A stretch of DNA of 64,000 nucleotides from Poronia punctata (Eukaryota; Ascomycota; Sordariomycetes; Xylariales; Xylariaceae), in contig MU401642.1 in assembly GCA_022579005.1 (NCBI GenBank), positions 1-64,000 on the forward strand. The letters are read 5' to 3'. The translations under genes and the position numbers were made by a program. A model generated the notes under the pieces. That model was not told the origin of the DNA. It was given only the letters and a program-made list of their open reading frames with translations, and made no database searches. Shown here piece by piece: positions 61,997-64,000 of this stretch. Each line of letters starts with the position of its first letter. Within the stretch, counting starts at the first letter, position 1.

Positions 61997-62700
61997 GGCT
62001 GGCCTCTCATGGTCGAAAAAAACAAGGTCGTTGAGTGTGGAGGCGGTGTCGGCGTTGGTTGGAGGGGATGATGATTACGAATACCGCAGATAAAGAGCAC
62101 GCGTGCCAGAAAATAACAGCTGGGAACGGGAAAAATATCGATGGCTTGCGGATGATTTGACGATGTGATGAAAAAGTGAAAAGGTTGACATTTTTAATGG
62201 TATAGAACTCTATAAGGAAAAAAAAAAAAGGTAGATAACTAATAGTCGCATCATCGACATGGATGTGTCTCTCCATACCCATCTTATATACGACTTGAAG
62301 AAAAGGAGGAGGAAGGGAGTCGGATGGTTACGAAAGCACCTCGGACACCTACCTATAATAGACCATATGACGACTAGAGATAAAAAGAAGAAGAAAATAA
62401 ATATCAGACTCCATCATCAGGGGACCGGTCAGAATCAATCCGGTATGCTTGACACCATTGAAAAGATAGTATAGTTTATCTCAAGTGGTTTATTGTCTTC
62501 CAATCATTAGGGCGCGTCTCGTGAAATCTTGTTTCGTTTGAATGTCGTAAACCCCTATCCAACACGAGGTATTTCCTTCCGTATCACTCTCGATGCCACA
62601 TACTACCTAGACTGCGCATTACAACAGAGATGAACTTGAACCCGTTGTTAAAGACCGAGGCCATATTTCACCCGATACCATTCTAACTGAGCCTGGCCAT
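61997..62700. other. Convergent intergenic region
   Basis: 3' ends of phosphomannomutase (+) and the PhoD-like gene (-). Short frames only; an A-run at 62219-62229. Confidence 0.6.
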
Positions 62701-64000
62701 TTACCTCCCAAACTCAAGATGAGGCACAATGACAGGCCCGTATTTAGTAGGTGTCGTAAAGGCCCCGTCGCCCTGTACGACAAAATCAACCGCCAGACTC
62801 AGCTTGCTCAAACCGTGGTTATTCGCTCCGTTGTTGGCGTATTGCGTGCCCGGGATAGCCTCGGGGTCATATGCGACAACGGCGATGTAATTGCGCCGGC
62901 CCATCAGCTTCTTGAGCTCGCGGGGGTTTCCGCTCGCGTCTGTGTGGAAGATCTCCATCATGTCCTCCTTGGTGTCGCTTAGTGTATCCGCTGACGATTT
63001 CTGCCCGTTGGGAGGGAGGTAGTATGTCTTGTTGCTGTGTAACATCTTGAGGATGTAGTGAGCCGCAGGGGCGGCAACAATTGGAGAAGTGATAATTTGG
63101 TACATCGTTTTGTGGTCGCTTGGATGTGTGGGATCGTGGACCAAACCAGCACCAGCAGCATTGACATCTGTAGGTTTTTGTCCATGTTAGTCACGTAGGC
63201 AAGCTTTTACGGGGCGAGACGAGCCAGTTCTCCGACAGGCACTGTGCCCTTTGGAGGGGGCATAAGACAGGATAAAAGGAAGAGCAGATAGAAAAAGGGG
63301 AAATATGATGGCCTTACCTCCTGATAAAAACGTCATCCGGAGACCTTTCTGATGGGCAATTCCTTGCAGGGTCCGGATCAGATAGGTGCGTTCGAGATCT
63401 TTGCTCTCGTGTGTCCACATGTCCTTCAAGATCTCGCCAATGTCAAGATCACCAAACTGGTTGACAACGTTCCCCATGAGGCCAGACTTGCCGACTGCTT
63501 TCTTCACTTGATTGAAACCCTGCGCTACTACGTCTTTGCCACCTACGATGCCGGCAACTGAGCTAGTCACTTTACCTAGGACATTGTAGCCCGCGTTGAC
63601 GGCCTTCTTTCCGGTCGCAAAGGTGTTTGCCAGGCTCTCCATCGTGTCTAATCGTGGATAGATCAGAGGCACCGACAACATCCAGATACAATGCTGAACA
63701 CTCGGTGGTAGCATGGCGACCTTGGGAAACAATCCTTGATAAGTAGGGCCAGCAAGTACGCGGCTCTGATTCCGTTCGGATCGCACATCGGCACCTACGA
63801 CCACAACAGCAGGCCCAAGGTACTTGACGAAATGCCAACCCTGTCCGGTTATGGTGAATAAGTCGAGGTCGTGGCTTACGTTTCGCAATACCTCCAGCGT
63901 CGTGTGGTGTTGAAAGAGCAGATACATGTCCACGGCGATGCGTCCGATATTTTTAAACACCTGCGAGTTCTGCATGTAGTCCGGATAAGATCCATAGCCG
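62701..64000 (-). CDS. PhoD-like phosphatase, partial (5' end outside)
   Basis: Two exons, 62701-63167 and 63318 to the window edge, with donor G|GTAAGG and acceptor CTACAG. The joint gives FLSGGDVNAAGAGLVHDPTHPSDHKTMYQIITSPI, a conserved block of fungal PhoD-like metallophosphatases. Upstream, VKYLGPAVVVVGADVRSERN and DDVRSER-like words belong to the same domain. The frame stays open to position 64000, so the N-terminal half lies outside the window. A segment GKKAVNAGYNVLGKVTSSVAGIVGGKDVV inserts between the two domain parts. Substrate is unknown; the family contains membrane-associated phosphodiesterase or phosphatase-type enzymes. Confidence 0.8.

Overview
The window looks like nuclear DNA of a filamentous ascomycete (Pezizomycotina, probably Sordariomycetes). 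The signs are short introns with GTAAGT-like donors, several proteins typical of that group, and a sharp split between an extremely AT-rich, gene-empty block and a gene-bearing segment. The AT-rich block has the appearance left by repeat-induced point mutation (RIP). No prokaryotic or viral gene arrangement was seen. Exon boundaries were placed by hand from splice signals, reading-frame phase and family knowledge.

Layout. 1-11.4 kb is RIP-like repeat relic with no usable reading frame. 11.9-12.6 kb holds lumazine synthase (riboflavin), only about 0.5 kb from that block. 13.3-16.2 kb (-) encodes a large disordered fungal protein. 16.2-22.3 kb is gene-free. 22.3-24.1 kb (+) is a DxxxD-type cation diffusion facilitator, probably for manganese. 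24.7-30.9 kb (-) is the seven-exon PI 4-kinase STT4, divergent from the proteasome beta-6 subunit gene at 31.7-32.6 kb (+). 32.6-40.2 kb is gene-poor and holds a 1.1 kb element with terminal inverted repeats that contains a minisatellite and a tRNA-like, A-tailed segment.

40.2-42.4 kb (+) is an RRM+YTH m6A-reader-like protein. 44.7-45.4 kb (+) is an HSP20 chaperone with a heat-shock element beside a TATA box. 46.7-51.8 kb holds a GH17 beta-1,3-glucanase (+), a cysteine-rich single-pass membrane protein (-) and a GH53 beta-1,4-galactanase (-). 52.6-54.8 kb (-) is an intronless, divergent kinesin with a C-terminal motor. 56.4-59.4 kb (+) is a cation/Ca2+ exchanger. 60.1 kb (+) is a small polyQ protein. 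61.2-62.0 kb (+) is phosphomannomutase. 62.7-64.0 kb (-) is the 3' part of a PhoD-like phosphatase gene that runs off the window.

Most genes are unrelated housekeeping functions. The only functional grouping is the GH17 / membrane protein / GH53 neighbourhood, which is suggestive at best. The most unusual features are the context-dependent survival of GpC in the RIP-like block, the inverted-repeat element, and a C-rich to G-rich strand-skew switch inside several coding exons.
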